From NCBI GenBank assembly GCA_947501565.1, contig CANMWJ010000026.1, positions 1 to 40,414 of the forward strand: a stretch of 40,414 nt of DNA, read 5' to 3'. Shown in pieces: positions 25,090-33,727 of the stretch. A program made the position numbers and the translations under genes. Below the pieces are notes generated by a model. The model saw only the letters and a program-made list of their open reading frames with translations, did no database searches and had not been told where the DNA came from. The stretch comes from an uncultured Marinobacterium sp. Its GTDB lineage: Bacteria; Pseudomonadota; Gammaproteobacteria; Pseudomonadales; Balneatricaceae. How positions within the stretch are numbered: the first letter of the stretch is position 1; the number at the start of each line of letters is the position of its first letter.

Positions 25090-25944
25090 TTAAATCTGTC
25101 CCCTTTTAAAGGTTTCCAGAGCGGACTCCAATGTCTGGCTGATCAGCGCATTGATGGTCATCGGCCCTACCCCGCCCGGTACCGGAGTCAGTGCAGCCGC
25201 ACGCTCTTCCAGTCCATCCTTTTCGATATCGCCTATACCACCCGGGTGGTAACCGGCATCAACAACCACGGCACCGTCTTTAATCCATTCCGCTTTGATC
25301 AGTTCAGGACGGCCGACTGCGCCGACTACTATATCAGCACGACCGATCTGTTCGGCGAGGTCCTGGGTGCGGGAGTGGCAGATGGTTACTGTGGCGTTTG
25401 CGTTGAGCAGCATCGCAGCCATCGGTTTACCGAGGATTGGGCTGCGGCCCACGACTACGGCATGCTTACCGTTCAGGTCGATGTCGTAGTGCTTGAGCAT
25501 GGTCATGATGCCCGCTGGTGTAGCGGAGCCGAACGCGGGTTCGCCCATCGCCATACGGCCGAAGCCCTGAGTCGTCACACCGTCTACGTCCTTTTCGATC
25601 GCAATAGCGTCGAAACAGGCGCGTTCGTCGATCTGTTCCGGCACCGGGTGCTGCAGCAGGATACCGTTCACAGATACGTCGTTGTTGAGGCGGTTGATCT
25701 CCGCCAGCAGCTGCTCGGTGGTGGTGCTGGCTGGCAGTTCGATGGCGATGGAGCCGATACCGACACGTTTGCAGGCGTTGATCTTCATCTGTACGTAGGT
25801 CGCGGATGCCGGGTCGTCGCCCACCAGAATGGTCGCCAGCGTGGGTTTACGGCCACCGTCGCCGATCAGCTGCTCTACGGAACTACGCAGTTGTTCTTCG
25901 CGGCTTTTTGCCAGTGTTTTACCATCCAGAATCAGGGCGGACAT
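25090..25944 (-). CDS. folD: FolD methylenetetrahydrofolate dehydrogenase/cyclohydrolase
   Basis: FolD oxidises 5,10-methylene-THF with NADP+ to methenyl-THF and hydrolyses it to 10-formyl-THF. The 284-residue protein has the catalytic [10 protein letters not shown] motif (about 50-59), the nucleotide-binding [13 protein letters not shown] (about 162-174) and the family signature PGGVGPMT near the C-terminus. The ATG at 25944 follows a GAGG site by eight bases; an in-frame TTG at 25947 is less likely. The last codons (KRGQI and stop) come from a repeat-like GTCCCC sequence, so the C-terminus was probably rewritten by an insertion. It lies downstream of the demethylation operon but behind a terminator and a structured leader. 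In context it feeds PurU and disposes of methyl-derived C1 units. Confidence 0.95.
   Translation of the reverse strand: MSALILDGKTLAKSREEQLRSSVEQLIGDGGRKPTLATILVGDDPASATYVQMKINACKRVGIGSIAIELPASTTTEQLLAEINRLNNDVSVNGILLQHPVPEQIDERACFDAIAIEKDVDGVTTQGFGRMAMGEPAFGSATPAGIMTMLKHYDIDLNGKHAVVVGRSPILGKPMAAMLLNANATVTICHSRTQDLAEQIGRADIVVGAVGRPELIKAEWIKDGAVVVDAGYHPGGIGDIEKDGLEERAAALTPVPGGVGPMTINALISQTLESALETFKRGQI
25092..25107. repeat. Single arm of the GTCCCC repeat at the folD 3' end
   Basis: AAATCTGTCCCCTTTT shares ATCTGTCCCCTT with the right arms of the palindromes at 34062-34109 and 35341-35394. Only one arm is present. It supplies the stop codon and last residues of FolD and lies at the junction with the AT-rich island. 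Confidence 0.6.
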
Positions 25945-26134
25945 CAATCAAACCTCGTGCAGAAAGTTGTCATTAAAAATGAAGCCGTGAAAACTACCTG
26001 TTCTTACGACTTTTGTATAGTTTTTGTGCTGAGTAAGCGATCCTGTGGGTCGTGGATCACTATCACCGCAAATGCGATTTCATGGCGAATTTAAGGTCAT
26101 TGCCTGACTTAGAGCCATGCAGCTGTAATTAGGG

Positions 26135-26229
26135 TGAAGCTCTGTGCACCCTGGTCCAGGGCACCTCCAAAATTCCGCAGCAACCAACCAGTCACAGAAC
26201 CTTGGTTAACCGGGGTACACAGCGCTTCA
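26135..26229 (-). promoter_or_regulatory. Structured RNA in the folD leader
   Basis: The minus-strand RNA has a long closing stem: TGAAGC (26229-26224) with GCTTCA (26140-26135), then one mismatch, then CTGTGTACCC (26222-26213) with GGGTGCACAG (26151-26142). That is 16 pairs with a single G-U. Inside, TAACCAA/TTGGTT forms a hairpin. The 3' strand can instead fold back (GTGCCCT with AGGGTGCAC), which would break the closing stem, a switch-like arrangement. It starts at the T-run of the preceding operon's terminator and ends about 190 bases before folD. It could be a folD riboswitch or a separate small RNA. I do not recognise the class; it does not match the glycine, TPP, SRP or 6S patterns. 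Confidence 0.55.
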
Positions 26230-26254
26230 AAAAGTTGCTGACCCGAAGATCAGC
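26229..26254 (-). terminator. Intrinsic terminator after the etf-purU-dmgdh operon
   Basis: On the minus strand GCTGATC and GGTCAGC pair around a TTCG tetraloop, followed by AAC and five T residues. It lies 34 bases past the dehydrogenase stop codon and separates the operon from folD. Confidence 0.75.
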
Positions 26255-26287
26255 TTGGGGAACCAGTGGGTCGGCTCCTTAAACTCC

Positions 26288-28735
26288 TTAACATTTAATT
26301 TTCTCCATTGCCGGGTCGAAGACCGAGCGCAGAGACGGTTTCACGGTGTAGCGTTCGCACTCTACCTCGATCTCGAAGTGGGTGTTGTCCAGCCAGTCCT
26401 TGGTGACACCGTCGGCGTGCTCTACATAACCCATCGCCACGGTTGCACCCACGCTGTGGCCGAACATACCGGCGGTGGTACGACCGACGATCTTGCCGTC
26501 GGCGCAGATCGGTTCTTCGTGGTAGCAAAGTGGTTCCGGATTCTCGAATACAAAGGCAACAAAGCGTTTGGTCAGCGGGCCTTTGGCCTTCTGTTCCAGC
26601 AGCGCTTCTTTACCGATAAAGCCACCCTCTTTCTCGAAGTCGGAGGCAAAGCTCAGGCCCGCTTCCAGCACGGTGTCTTCGTCGGTGATATCGTGGCCCC
26701 AGTGACGGTAGCACTTCTCCATACGCAGGGAGTTCATGGTGTGGTAGCCGTACGGCTTGATTCCGAACTCCTCACCCGCTTCCATGATCGCCTCGTATAC
26801 GCTTGGCGCGAATTCGGTTGGCATGTACAGCTCCCAACCCAGTTCGCCCACATAGGTGATACGGGATGCGCGCACGATGGCGTAGTGCATATCGATCTCG
26901 CGGGAGGAGGCAAACGGGAAGGCTTCGTGAGAGATATCTGCGGTGGTCAGTTTGCTCAGGGTATCGCGCGCACGCGGGCCCATCACGGTCACGACGGCGT
27001 AGGCAGAGGTCACATCGGTCACGACCACCATGTAGCCCTCTTTGTGGCGACGTAGCCAGTCCATATCGCGGGTCTGACAGGCCACACCGGAGACCACCAG
27101 ATAGCGGTCTTCGGCGGTACGGGTTACGGTCACATCCGCTTCGATACCGCCGCGTTCGTTCAACCACTGGGTGTAGACCATCTTGCCGACAGGTACAGAG
27201 ACATTGTTGGAGCAGATACGGTTGAGGAATTTCTCCGCGTCCGGACCTTCCACCTGGTATTTGGAGAAGGAGCTCTGATCCATCACACCCACGGCGTTAC
27301 GCACCGCTTCGTGCTCGGCTTTGTTGTTCTCGAACCAGTTCTGACGGCCGAAGGAGTATTCATACTCCGGCGCCTGGCCTTCGTTTGCGAACCAGTTGGC
27401 GCGCTCCCAACCGTTTTCGGAGCCGAACACCGCACCCTGCTTTTTCAGGATATCGTGCAGCACGGAGCGACGAACACCACGGGCAGTTTTGAACTGTTTG
27501 AATGGGTAGTGGGTTTCGTAGAGCAGACCCAGCGACTCGGTGGTGCGGTCGTAGAGGTAGTCCTGCGCGTTCTGGAACGGCATGTTACGGCGGATATCCA
27601 CGTCCCACAGGTCGCGTGGCGCGTGGCCTTTGTGGATCCATTCGGCCAGCATCTTACCGGCACCACCGGCAGACTGGATACCGACGGAGTTGAAGCCCGC
27701 CGCCACGAAGTAGTTACGCAGCTCCGGTGCTTCGCCGAGATGGTAGCGGTCATCCGGGGTGAACGCTTCAGGACCGTTGAAGAACACCTGCAGACCGGTG
27801 CGCTCCAGAATCGGTACACGGTGCATCGCCGCTTCCAGATAGGGCTCCAGATGGTCGAAATCTTCCGGCAGTTCGTCGAAGTGGAAGTCCTCCGGGATAC
27901 CGTCCATCCCCCACGGTTTGGCGCCCGGCTCGAACATGCCCACCAGCATCTTACCCGCGTCCTCTTTGTAGTAGCAGTAGCCGTCCATATCACGCAGGGT
28001 TGGGATACCGGCTTTCAGGTCCGGCATGTTTTCGGTTACTACGTAGAAGTGCTCGGCGGCGTGCAGCGGTACGTTGACGCCCGCTTTCTTGCCGAACTCA
28101 CGCGCCCACATACCGGCACAGTTGACCACGTATTCGGCGTCGATATCACCCATTTCGGTGACCACACCCGCCGCTTTACCGTCGCGGATCTTCATATCCA
28201 GCACTTTGCAGTTCTCGAAGATCTGAGCGCCGCCCATGCGGGCACCTTTCGCCAGCGCTTGAGTCACATCAACCGGGCTCGCCATACCGTCCATCGGCAG
28301 GTGGATCGCGCCGATTACGTCGTCAATATTCAGCAGCGGCCACATCTCTTTGGCCTGATCCGGCATGATCACGTCACACGGGAAACCCGCTACTTTCGCC
28401 ATGGAAGCGCCGCGTTTGATCTCAGCAAAGCGCTCTTTGTTGGTAGCGATGGTGAGGGAGCCGTTACGCACAAAACCGGTCGCTTGTCCGGTCTCCGCTT
28501 CCAGCTGCTCGTAGAGGCTGGCGCTGTAGTTGGCCAGCATCGACATGTTGTAGGTTGCGCGCAGGGTCGGAACCAGACCCGCCGCGTGCCAGGTGGTGCC
28601 GCAGGTCAAAGTGCGACGCTCCAGCAGCACCACGTCGGTGAAACCCAGTTTGGTCAGGTGGTACGCCACGCTACAGCCGATAACGCCGCCGCCGACGATC
28701 ACCACCTGTGCAGAAGTTGGTAGTTGCTTAGTCAT
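26288..28735 (-). CDS. Dimethylglycine/sarcosine dehydrogenase-like FAD enzyme with GcvT domain
   Basis: The 815-residue protein has an N-terminal FAD-binding amine-oxidoreductase half: the dinucleotide motif VVIVGGGVIGCSVAYHL is at about 11-27, and TTWHAAGL carries the histidine that binds FAD covalently in dimethylglycine and sarcosine dehydrogenases. A C-terminal aminomethyltransferase (GcvT) half runs from about 430 to the end and binds THF. Such enzymes remove an N-methyl group, pass two electrons to ETF and the one-carbon unit to THF. The ATG at 28735 has a GGAG site eight bases upstream. Upstream genes on the same strand are etfB, etfA and purU, exactly the electron acceptor and C1 outlet needed. 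No gbcAB, choline or glycine betaine genes are in the window, so the precise methylated substrate is open. Confidence 0.88.
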   Translation of the reverse strand: MTKQLPTSAQVVIVGGGVIGCSVAYHLTKLGFTDVVLLERRTLTCGTTWHAAGLVPTLRATYNMSMLANYSASLYEQLEAETGQATGFVRNGSLTIATNKERFAEIKRGASMAKVAGFPCDVIMPDQAKEMWPLLNIDDVIGAIHLPMDGMASPVDVTQALAKGARMGGAQIFENCKVLDMKIRDGKAAGVVTEMGDIDAEYVVNCAGMWAREFGKKAGVNVPLHAAEHFYVVTENMPDLKAGIPTLRDMDGYCYYKEDAGKMLVGMFEPGAKPWGMDGIPEDFHFDELPEDFDHLEPYLEAAMHRVPILERTGLQVFFNGPEAFTPDDRYHLGEAPELRNYFVAAGFNSVGIQSAGGAGKMLAEWIHKGHAPRDLWDVDIRRNMPFQNAQDYLYDRTTESLGLLYETHYPFKQFKTARGVRRSVLHDILKKQGAVFGSENGWERANWFANEGQAPEYEYSFGRQNWFENNKAEHEAVRNAVGVMDQSSFSKYQVEGPDAEKFLNRICSNNVSVPVGKMVYTQWLNERGGIEADVTVTRTAEDRYLVVSGVACQTRDMDWLRRHKEGYMVVVTDVTSAYAVVTVMGPRARDTLSKLTTADISHEAFPFASSREIDMHYAIVRASRITYVGELGWELYMPTEFAPSVYEAIMEAGEEFGIKPYGYHTMNSLRMEKCYRHWGHDITDEDTVLEAGLSFASDFEKEGGFIGKEALLEQKAKGPLTKRFVAFVFENPEPLCYHEEPICADGKIVGRTTAGMFGHSVGATVAMGYVEHADGVTKDWLDNTHFEIEVECERYTVKPSLRSVFDPAMEKIKC

Positions 28736-28840
28736 TATTATTCTCCGCAATCCGGGGCCCTGACTCCGGATGGTTGCTTATTGTTTCGCTCTAACGCCCG
28801 CCGCAGGTACCAACAGCGGGCATTGGTTTGCTGATTGGTA

Positions 28841-29695
28841 TTAGCTGAACACCACGGTTTTGTTGCCGTGTACCAGTACGCGGTCTTCGAGGTGCGCACG
28901 TAGGCCTCGCGCCAGGACGGTTTTCTCGACGTCTTTACCCAGACGCACCAGGTCTTCCACCTTATCGCTGTGGCTGACGCGGACCACGTCCTGATCGATG
29001 ATCGGGCCTTCGTCCAGCTGCTCAGTGACGTAGTGACAGGTCGCACCGATCAGCTTCACACCACGGCGGGACGCCTGATGGTAGGGTTTGGCACCGATAA
29101 AGGACGGCAGAAAGCTGTGGTGGATGTTGATCACCTTGTGACGCAGCTTTTCGCACAAAGCCTGCGGCAGGATCTGCATGTAACGCGCCAGCACCACGCA
29201 GTCGGAGTTGTACTCTTCAACCAACGCTTCAACCTGAGCAAAGCCCCCAGCTTTGTTCTCTTTTTCGATCGGTACGTGGTGGTAAGGGATGCCGTACCAT
29301 TCGACCAACCCGCGCATGTCGTCGTGGTTGGAGATTACACACGGGATGTCGCAGTCCAGATCGCCGCTTTTCCAGCGATCCAGCAGGTCAGACAGACAGT
29401 GGCTGCCCTTACTCGCCATGATCACCACCTGCTTTTTGCTGGCGGTATCTTCCAGGCGCATGTTCAGGTTCAGCTCTTCGCGCAGCGGTTCGAACTCCGC
29501 TTTCAGGCCGTCGATCCCCATCGGCAGGGAGTCGCCCTGAATTTCAAAACGGGAGAAGAACCAGTTGCTGTCTTCGTCGGAGTGGTGTGCGGCTTCGTTG
29601 ATCCAGCCACCGTTACGGGTGATCACTTCGCCTACGCGGGTCACAATGCCCACCTGATCGGGGCAATCCAGAATCAGTCGAAAAGTACGGCTCAT
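28841..29695 (-). CDS. purU: PurU formyltetrahydrofolate deformylase
   Basis: PurU hydrolyses 10-formyl-THF to formate and THF. The 284-residue protein has an N-terminal ACT domain (RLILDCPDQVGIVTRVGE) and a formyltransferase-type hydrolase domain with VINIHHSFLPSF and LDEGPIIDQDVVRVSH, which contain the conserved catalytic Asn, His and Asp. The ATG at 29695 has an AAGGA site; a frame extending to 29776 adds 27 unlikely residues. Between etfA and the dehydrogenase gene in one operon, it recycles THF loaded with demethylation carbon instead of serving only purine synthesis. Confidence 0.95.
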   Translation of the reverse strand: MSRTFRLILDCPDQVGIVTRVGEVITRNGGWINEAAHHSDEDSNWFFSRFEIQGDSLPMGIDGLKAEFEPLREELNLNMRLEDTASKKQVVIMASKGSHCLSDLLDRWKSGDLDCDIPCVISNHDDMRGLVEWYGIPYHHVPIEKENKAGGFAQVEALVEEYNSDCVVLARYMQILPQALCEKLRHKVINIHHSFLPSFIGAKPYHQASRRGVKLIGATCHYVTEQLDEGPIIDQDVVRVSHSDKVEDLVRLGKDVEKTVLARGLRAHLEDRVLVHGNKTVVFS

Positions 29696-29826
29696 GTTTT
29701 CATCCTTCAGGCCCCGCCTCGACCGGCGTGATCTGGCCTGCGTTATTGTTATTGTGTCCGTAATACCGGCAGCCAACCGGTACTACAGCTCTGCTCGGGT
29801 TATGCTCAGGTTTCGCTTATCAGCGA

Positions 29827-30789
29827 TCAGGAGAGCTGCGCTTCCAGCTCCGGCAGTACTTCGAACAGGTCGGCCACCAGTCCGTAATCCGCCACGTTGA
29901 AGATCGGAGCTTCATCGTCTTTGTTGATCGCCACGATCACGCGGGAGTCTTTCATGCCCGCCAGATGCTGGATTGCGCCGGAGATACCTACAGCGATGTA
30001 CAGCTCAGGCGCGACGATTTTGCCGGTCTGACCCACCTGCATATCATTAGGGACAAAACCCGCATCCACTGCGGCACGGGATGCACCTACTGTAGCGCCC
30101 AGCTTGTCGGCCACTTTTTCCAGAAGCGGGAAGTTCTCGCCGCTCTGCATGCCGCGACCACCGGAGATGATCACGCGCGCCGCCGTCAGTTCAGGACGGT
30201 CGGAAACACTCAGCTCTTCGCCTACAAACGCAGACATACCACTGGCAGACGGCGCACTCAGGCTCACCACCTCTGCACTGCCGCCTTCGCTCGCGATTGC
30301 GTCAAAAGCGGTTGTTCGTACGGTGATCACTTTGATCGCATCGCTGCTCTGTACGGTCGCCAGCGCGTTACCGGCGTAGATCGGACGGACGAAAGTGTCT
30401 TCGGAAACGACTTCGGTGATATCGGAGATCTGCGCCACATCCAGCAGTGCTGCAACACGTGGCATCAGGTTTTTACCGGTGGTGGTCGCTGCGGCCAGCA
30501 GGTGGCTATAACCGCCCTCTTTCGCCTGCGCCACCAGCAGAGGTGTCACATCTTCCGGCAGCTGGTGCGTCAGACTTTCACCGTCCGCCACCAATACACG
30601 GGTTACGCCTGGCAGCGCTTTGGCCTGCTCGGCAACCGCCTGACAGTTGCTGCCTGCGATCAGCAGGTCAACGCTACCGCCGGTTTTGGCGCTCAGTTCC
30701 GCCGCTGCCTGCAGGCAGTTCATGGTGACCGCTTTCAGCTGGTTGTTGTCGTGATCTGCAACCACCAGAATGGAATTGGAGTTCGACAT
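29827..30789 (-). CDS. etfA: Electron transfer flavoprotein alpha subunit
   Basis: The 320-residue subunit has the C-terminal FAD-binding domain with [44 protein letters not shown] and [10 protein letters not shown], all signature elements of EtfA. It pairs with EtfB to carry electrons from the dehydrogenase to ETF-ubiquinone oxidoreductase. Its ATG directly follows the etfB stop codon (TAA-ATG), indicating coupled translation. Confidence 0.96.
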   Translation of the reverse strand: MSNSNSILVVADHDNNQLKAVTMNCLQAAAELSAKTGGSVDLLIAGSNCQAVAEQAKALPGVTRVLVADGESLTHQLPEDVTPLLVAQAKEGGYSHLLAAATTTGKNLMPRVAALLDVAQISDITEVVSEDTFVRPIYAGNALATVQSSDAIKVITVRTTAFDAIASEGGSAEVVSLSAPSASGMSAFVGEELSVSDRPELTAARVIISGGRGMQSGENFPLLEKVADKLGATVGASRAAVDAGFVPNDMQVGQTGKIVAPELYIAVGISGAIQHLAGMKDSRVIVAINKDDEAPIFNVADYGLVADLFEVLPELEAQLS

Positions 30790-31539
30790 TTACAGCACCC
30801 CCGCTTCGGTTTTCAGTTTTTCGACCAGCTCGCTGACAGACGCGACTTTCACTCCAGCCGCACGCTCCGGCGGGTTGTTGACCGCCAGCGTGGTCAGGCG
30901 CGGGCTGATATCAATGCCTAGCTCATCCGGAGTCATAGACTCCAACGGTTTACGCTTGGCTTTCATGATGTTCGGCAGGGAAGCGTAACGGGGTTCGTTC
31001 AAACGCAGGTCGGTGGTGACAATCGCCGGCAGGGACAGGGATACCGTCTGCAAGCCGCCGTCGATCTCGCGGGTCACGTAAACCTTGTCGCCGTCGACAT
31101 TCACTTCAGAGGCGAAGGTGCCTTGTGGCATGTTAGCCAGCGCCGCCAGCATCTGGCCGGTCTGGTTGTTATCGCCGTCGATCGACTGTTTGCCCAGAAT
31201 CACCATCTGCGGCTGCTCGCGTTCAACCACCGCGTTCAACAGTTTGGCGACAGCCAGGGATTCCGGTGTTTCGTCGGTCTGAATCTGCAGGGCGCGATCA
31301 GCACCCAGCGCCAGCGCGGTACGCAGCTGCTCCTGACAGGCATCTGGACCGATGCTCACCACCAGCACTTCTGTCGCGTGGCCTTTTTCGCGCAGGCGTA
31401 ACGCCTCCTCGATGGCGATTTCACAGAAAGGGTTAATGGCCATTTTGACGTTGGCCAGTTCGACAGCGGTGTTGTCGGCTTTCACACGTACTTTGACGTT
31501 GGCGTCGACCACCCGCTTGATAGCAACCAGTACTTTCAT
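30790..31539 (-). CDS. etfB: Electron transfer flavoprotein beta subunit
   Basis: The 249-residue subunit begins [19 protein letters not shown] and carries the EtfB signature [19 protein letters not shown]. The ATG at 31539 (not the in-frame GTG at 31542) follows a GAGG site. It is the first gene of the etfB-etfA-purU-dehydrogenase operon. The AT-rich promoter region upstream holds a 28-bp element shared with the oxidase gene at 33.6 kb. The tight link with the dehydrogenase suggests an ETF dedicated to demethylation and not to fatty-acid oxidation. Confidence 0.96.
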   Translation of the reverse strand: MKVLVAIKRVVDANVKVRVKADNTAVELANVKMAINPFCEIAIEEALRLREKGHATEVLVVSIGPDACQEQLRTALALGADRALQIQTDETPESLAVAKLLNAVVEREQPQMVILGKQSIDGDNNQTGQMLAALANMPQGTFASEVNVDGDKVYVTREIDGGLQTVSLSLPAIVTTDLRLNEPRYASLPNIMKAKRKPLESMTPDELGIDISPRLTTLAVNNPPERAAGVKVASVSELVEKLKTEAGVL

Positions 31540-31620
31540 CACTACCTCGTGATCCTTGGGGGCTTTGTAGTCATCCTGCTGCTGTGAGACTCAAATAAAT
31601 TTCACAATTTTTCAGCACAA

Positions 31621-31648
31621 ATGAAATTATTTATTATTTTTTCATTTT
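31621..31648. promoter_or_regulatory. Operator-like element upstream of etfB
   Basis: ATGAAATT, four variable bases, then ATTATTTTTTCATTTT. The ends form an inverted repeat (AAATGAAA/TTTCATTT). The same 28-bp arrangement, identical outside the four central bases, lies at 33700-33727 before the oxidase gene. It starts 82 bases upstream of the etfB ATG. Confidence 0.6.
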
Positions 31649-31782
31649 AATGATTGTATTTTCCCGCTCACTTTGTCAATGAATTATTTTTCACAAAATT
31701 CGGGAAATTATTGAGATTGAGGCATCCCTGCCCCGCACAGCTGCCGGTTGATTTTGGGGGGCACGCAGCTGCGGTTGGGTGA

Positions 31783-31824
31783 TAAAAAATGGCACCGGAG
31801 CGGGCACTGAAATACCCCGGTACC
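31783..31824 (-). terminator. Intrinsic terminator after the oxidase-cupin operon
   Basis: On the minus strand GGTACCGG pairs with CCGGTGCC (one G-T pair) around an 18-base loop that can pair further, followed by A and six T residues. It lies about 50 bases past the cupin stop. Confidence 0.75.
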
Positions 31825-31870
31825 GAATCGGGTACGGACCTGTTTTCCCTGGGGACGGGCGAACCGGTCC

Positions 31871-32236
31871 TTAGTCCTGCAGAATCACATAGTATTTCTG
31901 GCAGGTTTCCAACACTTCCCAGTAGCCGTCGAATCCATACGGCAGCATAAAGGAGTCGCCTGCCTTGTAGCGTTTCTGGCCACCTTTAGCATCGCTGATG
32001 ATGACGTCACCGGAGATGATGTAGCAGAACTCGCGACGGCCCGACACCGCTTTCCACTTGCCCGGCTCACTCTCCCAGAGACCGGCGATAAACTTGCCGT
32101 CCAGCTCTTCAACGTAATTAACGATCGCCTGCGCAGGATCCCCCTTCAGCAGACGGTCCGGCGGCGTGGTAAAGGGGCCCAGCGGTTTCGGACGCTCGTC
32201 GAAGCTGACTACTTGATCGATATAACTTGGTTTCAT
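31871..32236 (-). CDS. Small cupin protein (DUF861/EutQ-like)
   Basis: The 121-residue protein is a single cupin of the Cupin_3/DUF861 type: GLWESEPGKWKAVSGRREFCYIISGDVII, split here as GLWESEPGKWKAVSGRRE then FCYIISGDVII (about 52-80), and DSFMLPYGFDGYWEV near the end. The usual metal histidines are absent, which is common in this subfamily. It starts 11 bases after the FAD oxidase gene and is in its operon. Such cupins often accompany amine or ureide catabolic genes; its role is unknown. Confidence 0.85.
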   Translation of the reverse strand: MKPSYIDQVVSFDERPKPLGPFTTPPDRLLKGDPAQAIVNYVEELDGKFIAGLWESEPGKWKAVSGRREFCYIISGDVIISDAKGGQKRYKAGDSFMLPYGFDGYWEVLETCQKYYVILQD

Positions 32237-32247
32237 TGGGGTTCTCC

Positions 32248-33588
32248 TCAGGCTTTTTCGTCGCGGGCAAAGTAGTAGTGGTAAAGCGCGCGCTGACCGA
32301 TACGGCGGAACGGCGCAAACGGGAATTTCGGTGCAGGGGTACGCAGCACCGGCAGATCGTGGCCCTGGGTTTTACCCGCCACCTTCTCTGCAAGTCGCAT
32401 ACCCGCCTGGACGGCGAAGGTCACACCACTGCCGCCGTAACCGAGGGCGTAAAAGACAGAATCGTTCTCGGCTTCATGGATATGCGGCACATCGTCGAAG
32501 GTGACGCAGACCCAACCACCCCACTGATAATCAAAGGTGAGGTCACCCAGGGCGCTGAATTTGGTCTGCAGCGCGTTCATCAGGTTGTCGTTGTGTTTCG
32601 GGTTGCAGGCATCAGCGCCGGTGATCGCACTGCGACCGCCGATCAGGATGCGGTTGTCCGGCAGCTTACGGTAGTAGAAACGCAGCGTGCGAGTATCGGT
32701 GATCACGTCACTGCTGACAAAGTTAGTGGCCGCCAGCTCGGTATCCGTCAGTGGTCGGGTCACCACGACGTTGGAGAGCACCGGGAAGCTGCGGTTTTTC
32801 AGCTTGTTGTGCAGCTGCTGGGAAGTGTAACCGTTGGTGGCACACACCACTTTCTTCGCCCGCACGATACCACCCGGCGTTACCAGCAGGTGGTGATTCC
32901 CCTCACGGCGCCATTCAGTCACCGGGCTGTTAGTGTGGATACGGGCACCGGCAGCACGCGCCAGGCGGTGGTAACCGTAGGCCAGTTTCAGCGGGTGTAC
33001 CCCGAAACCGTCGCGGAAACGCATCGCACCGTAGGCTTCATCACTTTCAAAGTGCTGCTCTTTAAGATCTGTGGCGCTGAGGATATCCACCTCGTAGTTG
33101 AAGTGATCCTTGAGGAAACGCGCTTCGGAGTGGATCGCCTTCATCATACGAGGGCGGTGTGCCACCCAAAGGTGACCGTCGGCCTGCTGGTCGCAATCGA
33201 TCTGCTCGTCTTTGATCAGACCACGCACGCGGTCGAGGCCTTCGAAGATCTCGTCGAACATGCGCTGCGCCATCTCCTCACCGTAACGCTTGATCATCTT
33301 CTGATAGGACAGACGGCCACCCGCTTTCAGAGCAAAACCGCCGTTACGGCCGCTGCACCCCCAACCGGTGCCATTCGCTTCCAGCACGACGGTGTCGATG
33401 TTGTGCTCTCTGGCTAGGTGATACGCGGTAGACAGCCCAGTGTAACCGCCACCGATGACGGCAACTTCTACGTCAAAATCGGCCTGAACCGGACCATCAT
33501 CCGCTGGCGCTTCACCCGCTGTATCTACCCAGTAGGAATCGGGATAGTCCATCCCGCCGGGATGGCTTGAGATCAATGGATCGTACAT
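32248..33588 (-). CDS. FAD-dependent amine oxidoreductase (PuuB/OrdL-like)
   Basis: The 446-residue protein has the FAD dinucleotide motif VAVIGGGYTGLSTAYHLA (about 42-59), the family's GTGWGCSGRNGGFAL (about 74-88) and a C-terminal FYALGYGGSGVTFA that closes the FAD site. PuuB-type enzymes oxidise gamma-glutamylputrescine; related ones act on N-methyl amino acids or other amines. No puuA, puuC or puuD is nearby, so the polyamine role is not supported by context. The ATG at 33588 has a GGAG site. Its promoter shares an operator-like element with etfB, suggesting it acts in the same catabolic programme as the demethylating dehydrogenase. Confidence 0.85.
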   Translation of the reverse strand: MYDPLISSHPGGMDYPDSYWVDTAGEAPADDGPVQADFDVEVAVIGGGYTGLSTAYHLAREHNIDTVVLEANGTGWGCSGRNGGFALKAGGRLSYQKMIKRYGEEMAQRMFDEIFEGLDRVRGLIKDEQIDCDQQADGHLWVAHRPRMMKAIHSEARFLKDHFNYEVDILSATDLKEQHFESDEAYGAMRFRDGFGVHPLKLAYGYHRLARAAGARIHTNSPVTEWRREGNHHLLVTPGGIVRAKKVVCATNGYTSQQLHNKLKNRSFPVLSNVVVTRPLTDTELAATNFVSSDVITDTRTLRFYYRKLPDNRILIGGRSAITGADACNPKHNDNLMNALQTKFSALGDLTFDYQWGGWVCVTFDDVPHIHEAENDSVFYALGYGGSGVTFAVQAGMRLAEKVAGKTQGHDLPVLRTPAPKFPFAPFRRIGQRALYHYYFARDEKA

Positions 33589-33699
33589 CACTCTCTCCTG
33601 ACAGCACGACGGCCGTTCGCGTCTGTACTGTCGTCTTAGTTTCTTATTTTTATGCTCGCCGACCTTCGAGCCTGTTGAGAGCAAAGATAATGCGGAGAA

Positions 33700-33727
33700 A
33701 TGAAATTTACAATTATTTTTTCATTTT
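33700..33727. promoter_or_regulatory. Operator-like element upstream of the oxidase gene
   Basis: This is the second copy of the 28-bp element at 31621-31648: ATGAAATT, TACA, ATTATTTTTTCATTTT. It lies 112 bases upstream of the oxidase ATG in an AT-rich promoter region. TTTTTTCACA-like sequence follows in both promoters. The XRE-cupin regulator at 35.4 kb is a possible binder. Confidence 0.6.

Noticed and set aside
25027-26094. 355-codon plus-strand open frame opposite folD
   Set aside because: Mirror of FolD codons; no domain, and it runs from the AT-rich flank through folD into its leader.
26135-26229. folD leader RNA as SRP RNA, 6S RNA, or glycine or TPP riboswitch
   Set aside because: The conserved core sequences of those RNAs that I can recall (GGAAGGAAGCA of SRP, CUGAUGA-type TPP core, glycine core) are absent.
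27311-28723. 470-codon plus-strand open frame opposite the demethylating dehydrogenase
   Set aside because: Shadow frame; composition typical of antisense reading and no recognisable motif.
32227-33417. 396-codon plus-strand frame opposite the FAD oxidase
   Set aside because: Shadow of a gene with intact FAD motifs on the other strand.
32248-33588. True PuuB of putrescine degradation
   Set aside because: No puuA, puuC or puuD nearby; the family contains many amine oxidases, so only the family is claimed.
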